Shown here: positions 16,993 to 25,709 of the stretch, piece by piece
How positions within the stretch are numbered: the first letter of the stretch is position 1
Layout of the letters: the number at the start of each line of letters is the position of its first letter
Assembly: GCF_002902525.1 (NCBI RefSeq)
Contig: NZ_PPQZ01000010.1
Span: 1 to 36,569 of the forward strand
Direction of reading: 5' to 3'
DNA length: 36,569 nt
Source of the DNA: Mammaliicoccus stepanovicii
GTDB lineage: Bacteria; Bacillota; Bacilli; Staphylococcales; Staphylococcaceae
The notes under the pieces: generated by a model
What the model was told of the DNA's origin: nothing
Database searches by the model: none
Seen by the model: only the letters and a program-made list of their open reading frames with translations
Translations under genes and position numbers: made by a program

Positions 16993-18372
16993 TTATAGCT
17001 TGAGACTTCTGATTTTGCGTTCTTCAAAAACGGCAACGATAGATAGTAATATAATACCGATGAATAAAGCTGCATAAAAGACAATGAACACATCTGTCCA
17101 TCCACTAAGTGTATAACCAAATACATTTAATCCATTTCTTTGAGGGTCTGCGATCGCAGCAAGTCCTACTTTTGCCATAGAATCTCCAAATAAATAAGCG
17201 AATGATCCAGTCATACCATTGGCTACACTTATAGCATTTTTAGGTACAAAACCTGTTAAAGAAACACCTATGAGAAGTTGTGGTCCAAAAATTAATGCCC
17301 CTAAAGCAAATAATGAAATGTTAACCATCGTTACACTTGTGGCATTAGTATAGAATAAAACGACAAATGTAATTAAGAACATACAACCAATTGCTACAAT
17401 TGCACGACGTCCTTTTAGAATGTCTGATACATATCCCCAAAGTAAGCTAGCAACTAAAGCACCAATTTCAAAGTAAAATATCGTATTTACAGCGTCTTCT
17501 TTATTAAAATGTAAGTGTTCAGACACATATAACGGTGCCCAGTTATCTATACCAATTCGTACAATGTAAACAAATACATTAGACACACATAAAATCCAAA
17601 TAACAGGATTTTTTAATATATAGGTTTTGAATATTTCCCACTTAGACATATTTTGAGAATCTATATTTTCTTGTTCTATAGGTTCCTCCCAAATATCCTC
17701 AGCTCTGTTCCATCCAAGCTCTTCTGGATCATCTTTCCCGATAAATAATGTTGCAACACCTATCACTAAAGCGATGATGGAAGGGAAGATAAACATCCCG
17801 ACTACACTGCCATTAAAGAAATGGTTAGCTCCCCAAAGAGCAAGTCCACCAGCAATGGCTCCACCAATGTTATGTGAAGTATTCCAAAAACCTAAATATC
17901 GACCGCGTTTCGTTCGAGGAGCCCATCTTGAAATAGTAGAATAACTAGCCGGACCACCAACTGACTGAAATACACCGTTTAGTCCCCATAATACGATAAA
18001 GATACCCATTACTGAACCGAAGTAACTTAAGACAAACCCCATAATTAATACTGAGATCGCTGATAAAATTAATAAAAATGAAATAATACGTTTTGTATTT
18101 CGTCCATCAACAAAATAACCAAGTATCGTTTTGCCTAGACCATATGTAATACTGAATGCTAAACCAATGTAGCCTAGTTCAAGAGTAGAAAGTCCAATTT
18201 CCTCCTTTAATAAAGGTTGAGCAGCTTTGAAATTATTACGAATTAAATACATCGCCATGTAAGCAAAGAATACGACAAAGAAAGCTTGCAAAAAATTTCT
18301 CAGCCATAATTTTCTTTGAACTGAAAGCGAAATTCCTTTGTTAGGTATTTTATGAATATTAAAAAAGTCCAT
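16993..18372 (-). CDS. uhpT: Hexose-phosphate:phosphate antiporter UhpT
   Basis: A 12-helix major facilitator of the organophosphate:phosphate antiporter family, importing glucose-6-phosphate and related sugars; it is also the entry route for fosfomycin. It closely resembles S. aureus UhpT, starting MDFFNIHKIPNKGISLSVQR, with MAMYLIRNNFKAAQP in helix 1 and DPEELGWNRAEDIWEEP in the central loop. ATG 18372 has gaggtg (18384-18379) at 6-nt spacing and gives 459 aa, the S. aureus length; the upstream GTG at 18381 overlaps that site and is rejected. It converges with hptASR, the system expected to activate it. Confidence 0.96.
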   Translation of the reverse strand: MDFFNIHKIPNKGISLSVQRKLWLRNFLQAFFVVFFAYMAMYLIRNNFKAAQPLLKEEIGLSTLELGYIGLAFSITYGLGKTILGYFVDGRNTKRIISFLLILSAISVLIMGFVLSYFGSVMGIFIVLWGLNGVFQSVGGPASYSTISRWAPRTKRGRYLGFWNTSHNIGGAIAGGLALWGANHFFNGSVVGMFIFPSIIALVIGVATLFIGKDDPEELGWNRAEDIWEEPIEQENIDSQNMSKWEIFKTYILKNPVIWILCVSNVFVYIVRIGIDNWAPLYVSEHLHFNKEDAVNTIFYFEIGALVASLLWGYVSDILKGRRAIVAIGCMFLITFVVLFYTNATSVTMVNISLFALGALIFGPQLLIGVSLTGFVPKNAISVANGMTGSFAYLFGDSMAKVGLAAIADPQRNGLNVFGYTLSGWTDVFIVFYAALFIGIILLSIVAVFEERKIRSLKL

Positions 18373-18419
18373 ACCGTTCACCTCTGTTAATTGATTTGAT
18401 AATGTAAATATAACAGTGG

Positions 18420-18435
18420 TTGAAAACGCTTAATA
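18420..18435. promoter_or_regulatory. Possible cre site upstream of uhpT
   Basis: ttgaaaacgcttaata fits WTGNAARCGNWWNCAW with two mismatches near the 3' end. It lies 48 bp upstream of the uhpT start codon. The rest of the 262-bp gap between uhpT and the nuclease gene is AT-rich promoter sequence with no ORF. Confidence 0.4.
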
Positions 18436-18634
18436 TCCTTAAAATTGTTGTTTTATCCTAAAAACTGAAGTGATGTTTGGCACGATGTGTTAAAAGCTCT
18501 TGCTATATGCTATCTTGAATTGAAATCCAAATAGTAATGATTTAAGGACCTAAATTTTTCCAGTCTATTCACACCTATAAAGCTTTGATATACTTTATTT
18601 ATATTTAAAATTCAAAATTTTAGGAGGAATGGAT

Positions 18635-20494
18635 TTGAAAAAGTTAACAGGTTCATTTGTTTTATCAATGGTATTCATTATAAGTTTTTCAAACATGTTG
18701 CAAGCTGAGGCGTTACCCTCTAAAGAACGAAATACTCAAGTTGTAGCAATCCACGATATTCAAGGTAAACTACATAATTCGAAATATAAAGGACAGAAAG
18801 TAAGCGATGTTGAAGGTGTTGCAACTTTTAAATACGTATTAAATGGCAGTCATTATATACATATTCAAACACCTGATTCTAAAAAGGATCAAGATCCTAA
18901 TACTTCTGAAGGTTTGATTGTATATATGGGTAACCAAGATTTTGATGTTAAAGAAGGTGACCTTGTTAAAGTTACTGGGGTAGTAGATGAGTACTTTATA
19001 GATGGATATAAAGATAAAAATAAAACAGATTTGCCTGTGACACAGATTAATGCCCGACAAGATAAAGGTGGGCATATAGAAATTGTATCGCACAATCACC
19101 CCTTACCTAAGCCAGTTAAAATTGATAAAGTTCCTAATAAAATTTCATCCAGTGATGCTTTTCGAACATTTAATCGTAATCAATACGCAATTGATTTTTG
19201 GGAATCACTTGAAGGGATGCGTGTCCAATTCGGAGATGTTAGAAGTGTAGGTCCACAAGAACATGGGGATTTGTTCACAGTGTTAGATAAAGAACCTATT
19301 GAAACGATACATGAAGGTATATTGCTTCATGAAAATAATCAACATGGTGAACGTATACCATTTAAAATGTATGATAATAATAAAGCTCGTGAATTTGATG
19401 TAGCAACTGGAGATAAATTTAAGGGTCCAATCATTGGTTATGTGAATTATGGTTTCCAAAATTATAAAGTGAATGTAGACTTAGAACAAATGAAAAAACT
19501 ACATATTAAAGGAAATACAAAGCCTGAACCTACAACCATTCATCCTGATAAGAAAAAACTTAATGTCGCTTCATATAATTTAGAAAACTTTTCGAATAAT
19601 ACTAAATCAACTACAAAGGATAAGGCACAAAAAATTGCAAAAGGTATTACAGTGAATATGAAAAATCCAGATATTGTAGGTGTTACGGAAGTTCAAGATA
19701 ATGATGGACCTAATGCAGGAGGTCCTACAGCAAATGAGTCATATGATAGGTTAATTAAAGAAATTCAAGCAGCAGGAGGTCCACAATATAAATATGTGAA
19801 CATTGACCCGGAAATGAATGAGGATGGGGGGCAACCTAACGCTAATATTAGAGTAGGATTCCTTTATAATCCTAAACGAGTCAAGTTTGATCACACTATT
19901 CCACAAGGAGATGCTAATACTGCGGTAGCATATAAACGAGGAAAACTCACATTAAACCCAGGACGAATAGACCCAGGAAATCCAGCATTTCAAGATTCAA
20001 GAAAACCATTAGTTGCCCAGTTTAAATTCCGTGGAGAACAAGTCATAATGATTGCGAATCATTGGAATTCTAAAAATGGAGATGCTGCATTATTTGGTAG
20101 CCAACAACCACCAGTACCTCAAAGTGAAAAACAACGCCAAGAAATGGCACATGCAGTTGGTCAATTCATCAGACAAGTACAAACTAATAACCCAAAAGCA
20201 AACATTGTATCAGTTGGTGACTATAATGATTTTCAATGGACAAAAGCTCTAAAAACGCTTGAAAGTTACCAGATGACAAATATGATTTATAGCGTACCTA
20301 AAGAAGATTGCTATACGTACAATTATCATGGAAATTCACAAGTACTCGATCATATATTAGTTTCAAATAACTTGAAGTATCACACACAATTAGATCCAAT
20401 ACATATTAATAGTGACTTCACAGATATGTCGGGTCGAGCAAGTGATCATGATCCATTATTAGCACAGATAGATGTTAAGAAAAGAAATAAATAA
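18635..20494 (+). CDS. Secreted endonuclease/exonuclease/phosphatase-family nuclease
   Basis: A secreted protein of 619 aa. The signal peptide is KKLTGSFVLSMVFIISFSNMLQAEA, cut before LPS. The N-terminal half (about 35-290) contains an OB-fold-like region typical of YhcR/ExeM-type extracellular nucleases (DIQGKLHNSKYKGQKVSDVE, then VEGVATF, GDLVKVTG). The C-terminal half (about 310-615) is an EEP (exonuclease III/DNase I) domain with ASYNLENF, the metal-binding Glu in VTEVQDNDG, NHWNSK, GDYND and the catalytic SDHDP. Roles in such families include degradation of extracellular DNA for nutrients or biofilm remodelling. The Shine-Dalgarno AGGAGG (18622-18627) is one base from ATG 18629 but 7 nt from TTG 18635, which is preferred. 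No clear terminator follows. Confidence 0.9.
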   Translation: MKKLTGSFVLSMVFIISFSNMLQAEALPSKERNTQVVAIHDIQGKLHNSKYKGQKVSDVEGVATFKYVLNGSHYIHIQTPDSKKDQDPNTSEGLIVYMGNQDFDVKEGDLVKVTGVVDEYFIDGYKDKNKTDLPVTQINARQDKGGHIEIVSHNHPLPKPVKIDKVPNKISSSDAFRTFNRNQYAIDFWESLEGMRVQFGDVRSVGPQEHGDLFTVLDKEPIETIHEGILLHENNQHGERIPFKMYDNNKAREFDVATGDKFKGPIIGYVNYGFQNYKVNVDLEQMKKLHIKGNTKPEPTTIHPDKKKLNVASYNLENFSNNTKSTTKDKAQKIAKGITVNMKNPDIVGVTEVQDNDGPNAGGPTANESYDRLIKEIQAAGGPQYKYVNIDPEMNEDGGQPNANIRVGFLYNPKRVKFDHTIPQGDANTAVAYKRGKLTLNPGRIDPGNPAFQDSRKPLVAQFKFRGEQVIMIANHWNSKNGDAALFGSQQPPVPQSEKQRQEMAHAVGQFIRQVQTNNPKANIVSVGDYNDFQWTKALKTLESYQMTNMIYSVPKEDCYTYNYHGNSQVLDHILVSNNLKYHTQLDPIHINSDFTDMSGRASDHDPLLAQIDVKKRNK

Positions 20495-20565
20495 CATTTA
20501 TGGATATATTTGTAATGTAATTCTAATTCTGTATTATATGATTATCAAACATTTGGAAGATCACT

Positions 20566-21075
20566 TTGAAACATTATTTAACTCAAGTATTTCAGAGTTA
20601 CAAAGATTTTTGGATCAGGTTTTTAGACGTTAATGGAAGATCAAATCGTGCTGATTTTTGGCATCCTTTTTGGATTAACTTTATTATATCTTCTTTATTA
20701 GGATTAGTATCAGCAGGATTTCTAAGTAGTCTCTTTGGATTAGTGATTCTCATTCCAACATTTACAGTTATGGTAAGACGGTTACATGATATAAATTGGA
20801 GAATGATATTCGCAATAATTGTATTCTGTAGCTGGTGTATTGGGCCGGTATATTTACTTGTATTATTTATATTTCTTTATACAGGGATGTTATATGACGG
20901 AGCAGGTGATAAGTATATATGGTTAGCTTATCAATTTAGCCAAGTACTCATTTTTGTCAATATATTCATCACGATATTTGCATTATATGTACTAGCTAGA
21001 CCGGGTCATAAAACACCTAATAAATATGGCTCAGGAGGAAGTTGTGAAGTGGTTCCTGAAGTAAGTAATCAATAA
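20566..21075 (+). CDS. DUF805 membrane protein, copy 1
   Basis: A 169-aa inner-membrane protein of the DUF805 (YhaH-like) family: an amphipathic N-terminus with FWIRFLDVNGRSNRADFWHP, several membrane helices, the RRLHDI motif after helix 2, and a hydrophilic tail ending NKYGSGGSCEVVPEVSNQ. The function is unknown in the family. The start is TTG 20566, with ggaag seven bases upstream. Copy 2 lies 178 bp downstream; both ends of the two genes are almost identical while the middle (about residues 75-145) differs strongly. Confidence 0.85.
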   Translation: MKHYLTQVFQSYKDFWIRFLDVNGRSNRADFWHPFWINFIISSLLGLVSAGFLSSLFGLVILIPTFTVMVRRLHDINWRMIFAIIVFCSWCIGPVYLLVLFIFLYTGMLYDGAGDKYIWLAYQFSQVLIFVNIFITIFALYVLARPGHKTPNKYGSGGSCEVVPEVSNQ

Positions 21076-21079
21076 TCTG

Positions 21080-21190
21080 AAAATTATTTCTCAGGAAATA
21101 TACAGTGCTGAGATTGTTTTGAATTTAAATAATGAATAAATCTTTTGCAAATGTAATCCATTTTTCTAATAACTTTTCATTTTTAGGGTA
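21080..21190 (+). repeat. Upstream region of DUF805 copy 2, duplicated at 22197-22310
   Basis: The block AAATTATTTCTCAgGAAATA followed by TACaGTG, and about 102 bp later TTTTAGGGTATA, are shared and collinear with the region before the RibD-like gene. The spacing differs by only one base between the two copies. Confidence 0.65.
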
Positions 21191-21253
21191 TACCAAACTA
21201 TAGACACTTTAAAGAAATAATAAAAGTAATGGGATAATATTAGGAGGTTTCAC

Positions 21254-21757
21254 ATGGATAATACACAAAATCAAGTAATTAAAAGTTACAAAGAATTTTG
21301 GACACGATTTTTAGATATTAATGGAAGATCAAATCGTGCTGATTTTTGGCATCCTTTTTGGATTAATTTTATTATATCTTCTTTATTAGGATTAGTATCA
21401 GCAGGGTTTCTAAGTGGTATCTTTGGATTAGCGATTATTATTCCCTCATTTACAGTTATGGCTAGACGTTTACATGATACAAACCGCACGTTACTTCTTG
21501 CAGTAGTTGCACATATTAGTGGTTTTATTACGGTGTGTGCTTCTGTAATATTCATAATTGCTGTTCTTGCAGTAGCAAGTTCAGGTAGTGGAGGTATGAT
21601 AGGCGCTACTATAATGGCAGGTGCATTCGGTACAGTAATTGCTGGCTTTGTCACGTTATATATATTATACGTGCTAATCAAATCCGGTGATAAGATGCCT
21701 AATAAATATGGCTCAGGGGGAAGTTGTGAAATGGTTCCTGAAGTAAATAATCAATAA
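21254..21757 (+). CDS. DUF805 membrane protein, copy 2
   Basis: A 167-aa paralogue of the preceding gene, with a canonical AGGAGG before ATG 21254. The N-terminal part (RFLDINGRSNRADFWHPFWI and onwards to RRLHDT) and the C-terminal NKYGSGGSCEMVPEVNNQ match copy 1 nearly base for base. Helices 3-4 (about residues 80-145: AVVAHISGFITVCASVIFII, then a Gly/Ala-rich stretch) are different in sequence and composition. The function is unknown. Confidence 0.87.
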   Translation: MDNTQNQVIKSYKEFWTRFLDINGRSNRADFWHPFWINFIISSLLGLVSAGFLSGIFGLAIIIPSFTVMARRLHDTNRTLLLAVVAHISGFITVCASVIFIIAVLAVASSGSGGMIGATIMAGAFGTVIAGFVTLYILYVLIKSGDKMPNKYGSGGSCEMVPEVNNQ

Positions 21758-21847
21758 AATGAAATAGATTGCTGATTTATAAATTGGCGTGGAGCTTTCT
21801 ATTTTATTCTAGTATCAGTTTGCGATAATCATGTCTCCTAAACTTAT

Positions 21848-21894
21848 AAAGCAGAAGAAGATCAGATTCAAGTCTGAAATTCTTCTGCTTTTAA
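21848..21894. terminator. Hairpin terminator, related to the one after pflA
   Basis: Arms 21848-21868 and 21871-21891 form a stem of about 19 pairs with a 2-nt internal mismatch and T-rich flanks. The core gcagaagaa...ttcttctgc is the same as at 6475-6520. Confidence 0.75.
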
Positions 21895-21937
21895 TTTTTG
21901 GAATTAGGATTGATGTTTCAGAACTAGAAATTCCACC

Positions 21938-22140
21938 AACTCATGGAATAAGTGCTGAGTTAATCCAAGACATAGCACAACTTGTGGAATAACTACCGAG
22001 TTAATCCAAGACATAGTGCAACTTGTGGAATAAGTATCGAGTTAATCCAAGACATAGCCTCATCTCATGGAATAAGTGTCGAGTTAATCCAAGACAAGGT
22101 GCAACTCATGGAATAAGTGAAGAGTTAATCCAAGACTTTG
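21938..22140. repeat. Tandem array of a 41-bp repeat (5 units)
   Basis: The units begin at 21938, 21979, 22020, 22062 and 22103 (41, 41, 42 and 41 bp, the last incomplete). Each has the form tYRTGGAATAA-N7-GTTAATCCA-N14. TGGAATAA and TTAATCCA are near inverse copies of each other. The same family recurs at 36476-36569. The array lies between copy 2 of DUF805 and the RibD-like gene; no ORF crosses it. Confidence 0.9.
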
Positions 22141-22196
22141 ATGTAATTCTTAAATGTTGAAACAATATTTAACGCTAAAGGATGTTCAATAACATA

Positions 22197-22310
22197 AAAA
22201 TTATTTCTCAAGAAATATACTGTGTCGGGATATTATCCTGTTTAAATGATAGGTCTATTTGATATAAATATAATTCTTATTTCTGTTGGATTGTCATATT
22301 TTAGGGTATA
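22197..22310 (+). repeat. Upstream region of the RibD-like gene, duplicate of 21080-21190
   Basis: AAATTATTTCTCAaGAAATA followed by TACtGTG, and about 103 bp downstream TTTTAGGGTATA, match the promoter region of DUF805 copy 2. This suggests that the two genes inherited one ancestral upstream segment. Confidence 0.6.
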
Positions 22311-22365
22311 TTTGAATTAAGTTACTTAAAGATATAGCCAAAGTGACAGAAAGAGGTAATATATT

Positions 22366-22941
22366 ATGAGAAAATTAGTAGTATTTTTGCATTCTACTTT
22401 GGATGGTTATGTTGAAGGCCCAAATGGTGCAATGGATATAGGGTTTGTTACATATGATTCTGAGTTAGAAACTTTTGCAAGTGATGTATTAAATACGGCG
22501 GACACGATTGTATGGGGGAGAAATACGTATGAAATGATGCATAGCTATTGGCCATCTGTACCATCAGATCCTAATGCAACAGAATATGAACTGAATCATG
22601 CTAAATGGATTGAGAAAGTTGAGAAAGTTGTATTTTCTAAGAAGTTAGATACAGTTGAATGGAACAATTCAACACTTGTAAATGATAATGTTGAAGAAGC
22701 AATATTGAAACTTAAAGAGCAAGAGGGAGAAGATATTGTTGTATTGGGTAGTCCAAGATTGGCACATTATTTGATGGAACTCAATTTAGTAGATGTATAT
22801 AAAATTACGGTGTCGCCGACATTAATAGGTGGAGGATTACCGTTATTTAAAAATATTAAAGCAAAAACTGACTTGAAATTAAAGTCGAATAAAGCATTTG
22901 GGTCAGGGGCATTAGGTTTAGTTTATGAGAAAACTGAATAA
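22366..22941 (+). CDS. Dihydrofolate-reductase-like (RibD C-terminal domain) protein
   Basis: A cytosolic 191-aa protein with the DHFR-like fold of the RibD_C/YwjB/YyaP group: MRKLVVFLHSTLDGYVEGPNG at the start, DTIVWGRNTYEMM (NADPH-site Gly-Arg-x-Thr), VVLGSPRLAHYL and the C-terminal GGGLPLF. These proteins are NAD(P)H-dependent reductases of unknown substrate and are not the essential DHFR. The ATG follows agaggtaatatatt. Its upstream region is a copy of the one before DUF805 copy 2. Confidence 0.88.
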   Translation: MRKLVVFLHSTLDGYVEGPNGAMDIGFVTYDSELETFASDVLNTADTIVWGRNTYEMMHSYWPSVPSDPNATEYELNHAKWIEKVEKVVFSKKLDTVEWNNSTLVNDNVEEAILKLKEQEGEDIVVLGSPRLAHYLMELNLVDVYKITVSPTLIGGGLPLFKNIKAKTDLKLKSNKAFGSGALGLVYEKTE

Positions 22942-22955
22942 AGTTTGAGTTGAGA

Positions 22956-22986
22956 AGACGTCTTCGTGAAGAGGGCGTTTTTTTGA
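22956..22986 (+). terminator. Terminator of the RibD-like gene
   Basis: An imperfect stem (gacgtcttc with gaagagggcgt, one bulge) and a short GT loop are followed by seven T. Confidence 0.65.
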
Positions 22987-23052
22987 TTTTATTGTGATTT
23001 TTCAAATAAATAAATATTCTTTATTTATGAATTATTATGCATTATTAGTTGT

Positions 23053-23070
23053 GTTAAATAAATTCTTAAC
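23053..23070. promoter_or_regulatory. Candidate CudC operator at the cudT promoter
   Basis: GTTAAATAAATTCTTAAC is a GTTAA-N8-TTAAC palindrome identical at 16 of 18 bases to the one before betB (25756-25773). It overlaps the -35 position of a candidate promoter whose -10 is TATAAT at 23086-23091, so binding would block initiation. The remaining AT-rich leader to the cudT start (about 190 bp) shows no other clear element. Confidence 0.6.
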
Positions 23071-23279
23071 GTTCTTTATGTAATTTATAATGGTGATTTA
23101 CCAATATTTTAAAGATTGAAAAGTTATATATATTCAAAACTTGTCTATTAAAAAACTGAATGTCATTTGCATTAAAATTTATTATTAGATAATCTATTTC
23201 ATGTATTAAAACATTAGATAACAATAAATATTTTTCTATATTGAATATTTAATTTGATTTTATGGAAGGGTGCATTATA

Positions 23280-24917
23280 TTGCGTAAAGATAAAAGATTA
23301 ATAGATTGGACTGTTTTTGGGGGCACTGTTTTTGTATTATTGATGGCAGTCTTACCGATGATGGTCTTTCCTAAACAAAGTCGTGCAGTAGTAGTTGCAT
23401 TAAATGAATTCGTAACGACTAAGCTCGGTGCAGTATATCTCGTTTTAGGACTTGTCATATTCTGTTTTGTATTATATATCGCTTTTGGTAAATATGGTTC
23501 TGTGACGTTAGGTAGAGCAAGTGATCGTCCAGAGTTTAGTGATTTTGCTTGGGCTTCTATGTTATTCTGCGCAGGTATTGGCTCAGATATTCTATATTGG
23601 GGTGTCATTGAATGGGCTTATTACTTCCAAGGTCCGCCATTAGGTGCAAAACCGATGAGTGGTCAAGCATTAGAGTATGCGACGATGTATGGCATGTTCC
23701 ATTGGGGTCCGATTGCATGGTCAATTTATGTATTACCGGCATTGCCAATTGGTTATCTTGTATTTGTCAAAAACCAACCTGTATATAAGATTAGCCAAGC
23801 TTGTCGCCCTATATTAAAAGGTCAGACTGACGGCTTTATTGGTAAATTAGTAGATATTTTATTTATTTTTGGTTTAATAGGTGGTACAGCGACGTCTCTA
23901 GCGCTAGGTGTTCCTATGATTTCAGCAGGATTAGAGAAATTAATAGGCGTTGACGGATCTAGCATGACAGTAAAAAGTATCGTACTAATCTGTATTACGA
24001 TTGTTTTTGCCTATAGTTCCTATCAAGGATTAAAAAAAGGTATTCAAGTTTTAAGTGATATTAATGTATGGTTGTCATTTGTATTGCTCGCGTTTATTTT
24101 TATTGCGGGACCAACTATTTTTATTATGGAAACAACTGTTTCAGGTTTTGGAAATATGCTAAAAAACTTCTTCCAAATGGCGACATGGCTTGAACCATTT
24201 GGTGGTATTGGTGGCCGGAAAGAAACGAACTTTCCTCAGCAATGGACTATATTCTATTGGTCATGGTGGATAGTGTATGCGCCATTTATTGGATTATTTA
24301 TTGCGCGTATTTCAAGAGGTCGTACGTTAAAAGAAATTATTCTAGGTACAATCGTATATGGTACTTTCGGTTGTGTACTCTTCTTTGGTATTTTCGGAAA
24401 TTATGCTGCATTTCTTCAAATCACAGGTCAGTTTAATGTAATTGAGTATTTGAACACACATGGGACAGAAGTGACCATAATCGAAGTTATTAATCAGTTA
24501 CCTTTTGCGCCTATTGTGATTACACTATTCGTATTGTCGGCATTTTTATTCTTAGTTACGACTTTCGATTCAGCGTCATATATTGTCGCATCTGCAACGC
24601 AAGTTCGTGTCAAAGGTGAACCATTGAAATTAAATCGTTTATTCTGGGCATTTGCACTATGTTTATTACCATTTTCATTAATGCTAGTTGGTGGAGAGAA
24701 AGCATTAGAAATTTTACAAACTGCTTCAATTGTTGCAGGTGTTCCACTCATCGTCATATTTATTATCATTATGATTTCATTTATGATGATACTGTCTGGT
24801 GATCGAATTGCACTACAAACACGTGCAGAGCGCTTTAAGAAAGTTGAAAGAAGATCATTAAGGATATTACAAGTAAGTGAAAAAACAAACGATGAAGATA
24901 GAGACGATAATTTGTAG
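23280..24917 (+). CDS. cudT: Choline transporter, BCCT family
   Basis: A 12-helix betaine/choline/carnitine transporter of 545 aa, importing choline with an ion gradient for conversion to glycine betaine. Family signatures are CAGIGSDILYWGVIEW (helix 3-4 region), MFHWGPIAWSIY, and the hallmark aromatic stretch FPQQWTIFYWSWWIVYAPFIGLFIARISRGR, in which the WxWWI-type core is BCCT-specific. The C-terminal tail is short and charged. The ATG at 23262 contains the Shine-Dalgarno (ggaagggtg), so TTG 23280 with 7-nt spacing is preferred. The gene converges on cudC, and betB-betA follow; the set matches the staphylococcal choline-to-betaine cluster. Confidence 0.93.
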   Translation: MRKDKRLIDWTVFGGTVFVLLMAVLPMMVFPKQSRAVVVALNEFVTTKLGAVYLVLGLVIFCFVLYIAFGKYGSVTLGRASDRPEFSDFAWASMLFCAGIGSDILYWGVIEWAYYFQGPPLGAKPMSGQALEYATMYGMFHWGPIAWSIYVLPALPIGYLVFVKNQPVYKISQACRPILKGQTDGFIGKLVDILFIFGLIGGTATSLALGVPMISAGLEKLIGVDGSSMTVKSIVLICITIVFAYSSYQGLKKGIQVLSDINVWLSFVLLAFIFIAGPTIFIMETTVSGFGNMLKNFFQMATWLEPFGGIGGRKETNFPQQWTIFYWSWWIVYAPFIGLFIARISRGRTLKEIILGTIVYGTFGCVLFFGIFGNYAAFLQITGQFNVIEYLNTHGTEVTIIEVINQLPFAPIVITLFVLSAFLFLVTTFDSASYIVASATQVRVKGEPLKLNRLFWAFALCLLPFSLMLVGGEKALEILQTASIVAGVPLIVIFIIIMISFMMILSGDRIALQTRAERFKKVERRSLRILQVSEKTNDEDRDDNL

Positions 24918-24940
24918 AAGTAGCAAAGTTCATACCCAAT

Positions 24941-24984
24941 AAAAAACGAGAAAATCATAGTGATACGTGATTTTCTCGTTTTTT
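24941..24984. terminator. Bidirectional terminator between cudT and cudC
   Basis: A perfect 17-bp stem (24941-24957 with 24968-24984) and a 10-nt loop have A- and T-runs at the ends. Confidence 0.92.
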
Positions 24985-24990
24985 ATATTA

Positions 24991-25548
24991 TTATTCAGAT
25001 TCTTTTGGATCTGGTATTGGGAAATGTTCGAATATTTTTCCGGATTTAATGGAATCACTAATTGAACCAAGCCATTGGTAATAAACGCGTGAATGTTCCA
25101 TGTGTGCTTTGATATCGAGTGCTTCTTGTTTTGTTTTCTCATCGACATCAGTTGATTGTATGATTTCATCGATCATGGCTTCAGATTCACGCAAGGCTTC
25201 CATATTTATAGCGATCTCGCGGTTCCACTTTTGTGTGAAAAAATTACTGAAAAATGTAAAGAAATCTTTTTCAGCTTCAAAGTGTTGCTTGCGACTACCT
25301 CTTGTAAATCGCTGTTTAACTACATCCAATTCTTGTAGTTTCTTAACACCCGCACTCATGCTCGGTTTACTCATTTGTAGTTCTTGACGCATCTCATCTA
25401 ATGTCATGCTTTCTTTAAACAACATTATACCGTATAAATTTCCTACACTTCGATTGATACCATACAAATCCATTGTTTGAGCAATCGAGTTTATTACAGT
25501 GTCTTTAGCTTCTTCAAGTTTATTTTCGTTACTTTTATGTCGCACCAT
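24991..25548 (-). CDS. cudC: CudC/GbsR-type transcriptional regulator
   Basis: A 185-aa winged-helix regulator of the GbsR/MarR class: N-terminal AQTMDLYGINRSVGNLYGIM, recognition region LDEMRQELQMSKPSMSAGVKKL, and wing QRFTRGSRKQHFEAEKDF. In B. subtilis GbsR senses choline and represses the betaine synthesis and choline uptake genes; CudC has that role in staphylococci. ATG 25548 has GGAGGTG seven bases upstream on the minus strand; the longer ORF to 25596 has no ribosome-binding site and is rejected. It diverges from betB and converges with cudT. The same palindrome in front of both targets supports it as their regulator. Confidence 0.9.
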   Translation of the reverse strand: MVRHKSNENKLEEAKDTVINSIAQTMDLYGINRSVGNLYGIMLFKESMTLDEMRQELQMSKPSMSAGVKKLQELDVVKQRFTRGSRKQHFEAEKDFFTFFSNFFTQKWNREIAINMEALRESEAMIDEIIQSTDVDEKTKQEALDIKAHMEHSRVYYQWLGSISDSIKSGKIFEHFPIPDPKESE

Positions 25549-25709
25549 GTTTGTGCACCTCCAATTAATCTTACTTAATACTTTTATATAATACATTTCA
25601 CTTCATTTTATCACTATCTTACAAAAATTCTAATTGTTTGTTAAGAAAATACGAAATATTCATTACTAACTTAAAGTTATTTATAAAGCTTTAAAAGGGG
25701 AAAGTGAAG

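Noticed and set aside
21938-22140. CRISPR array
   Set aside because: The repeats are directly tandem and the variable 7- and 14-base parts are similar between units, not unique spacers; no cas genes are nearby.
24930-25169. Minus-strand ORF at the cudC terminator
   Set aside because: It runs through the bidirectional terminator and out of frame through cudC.
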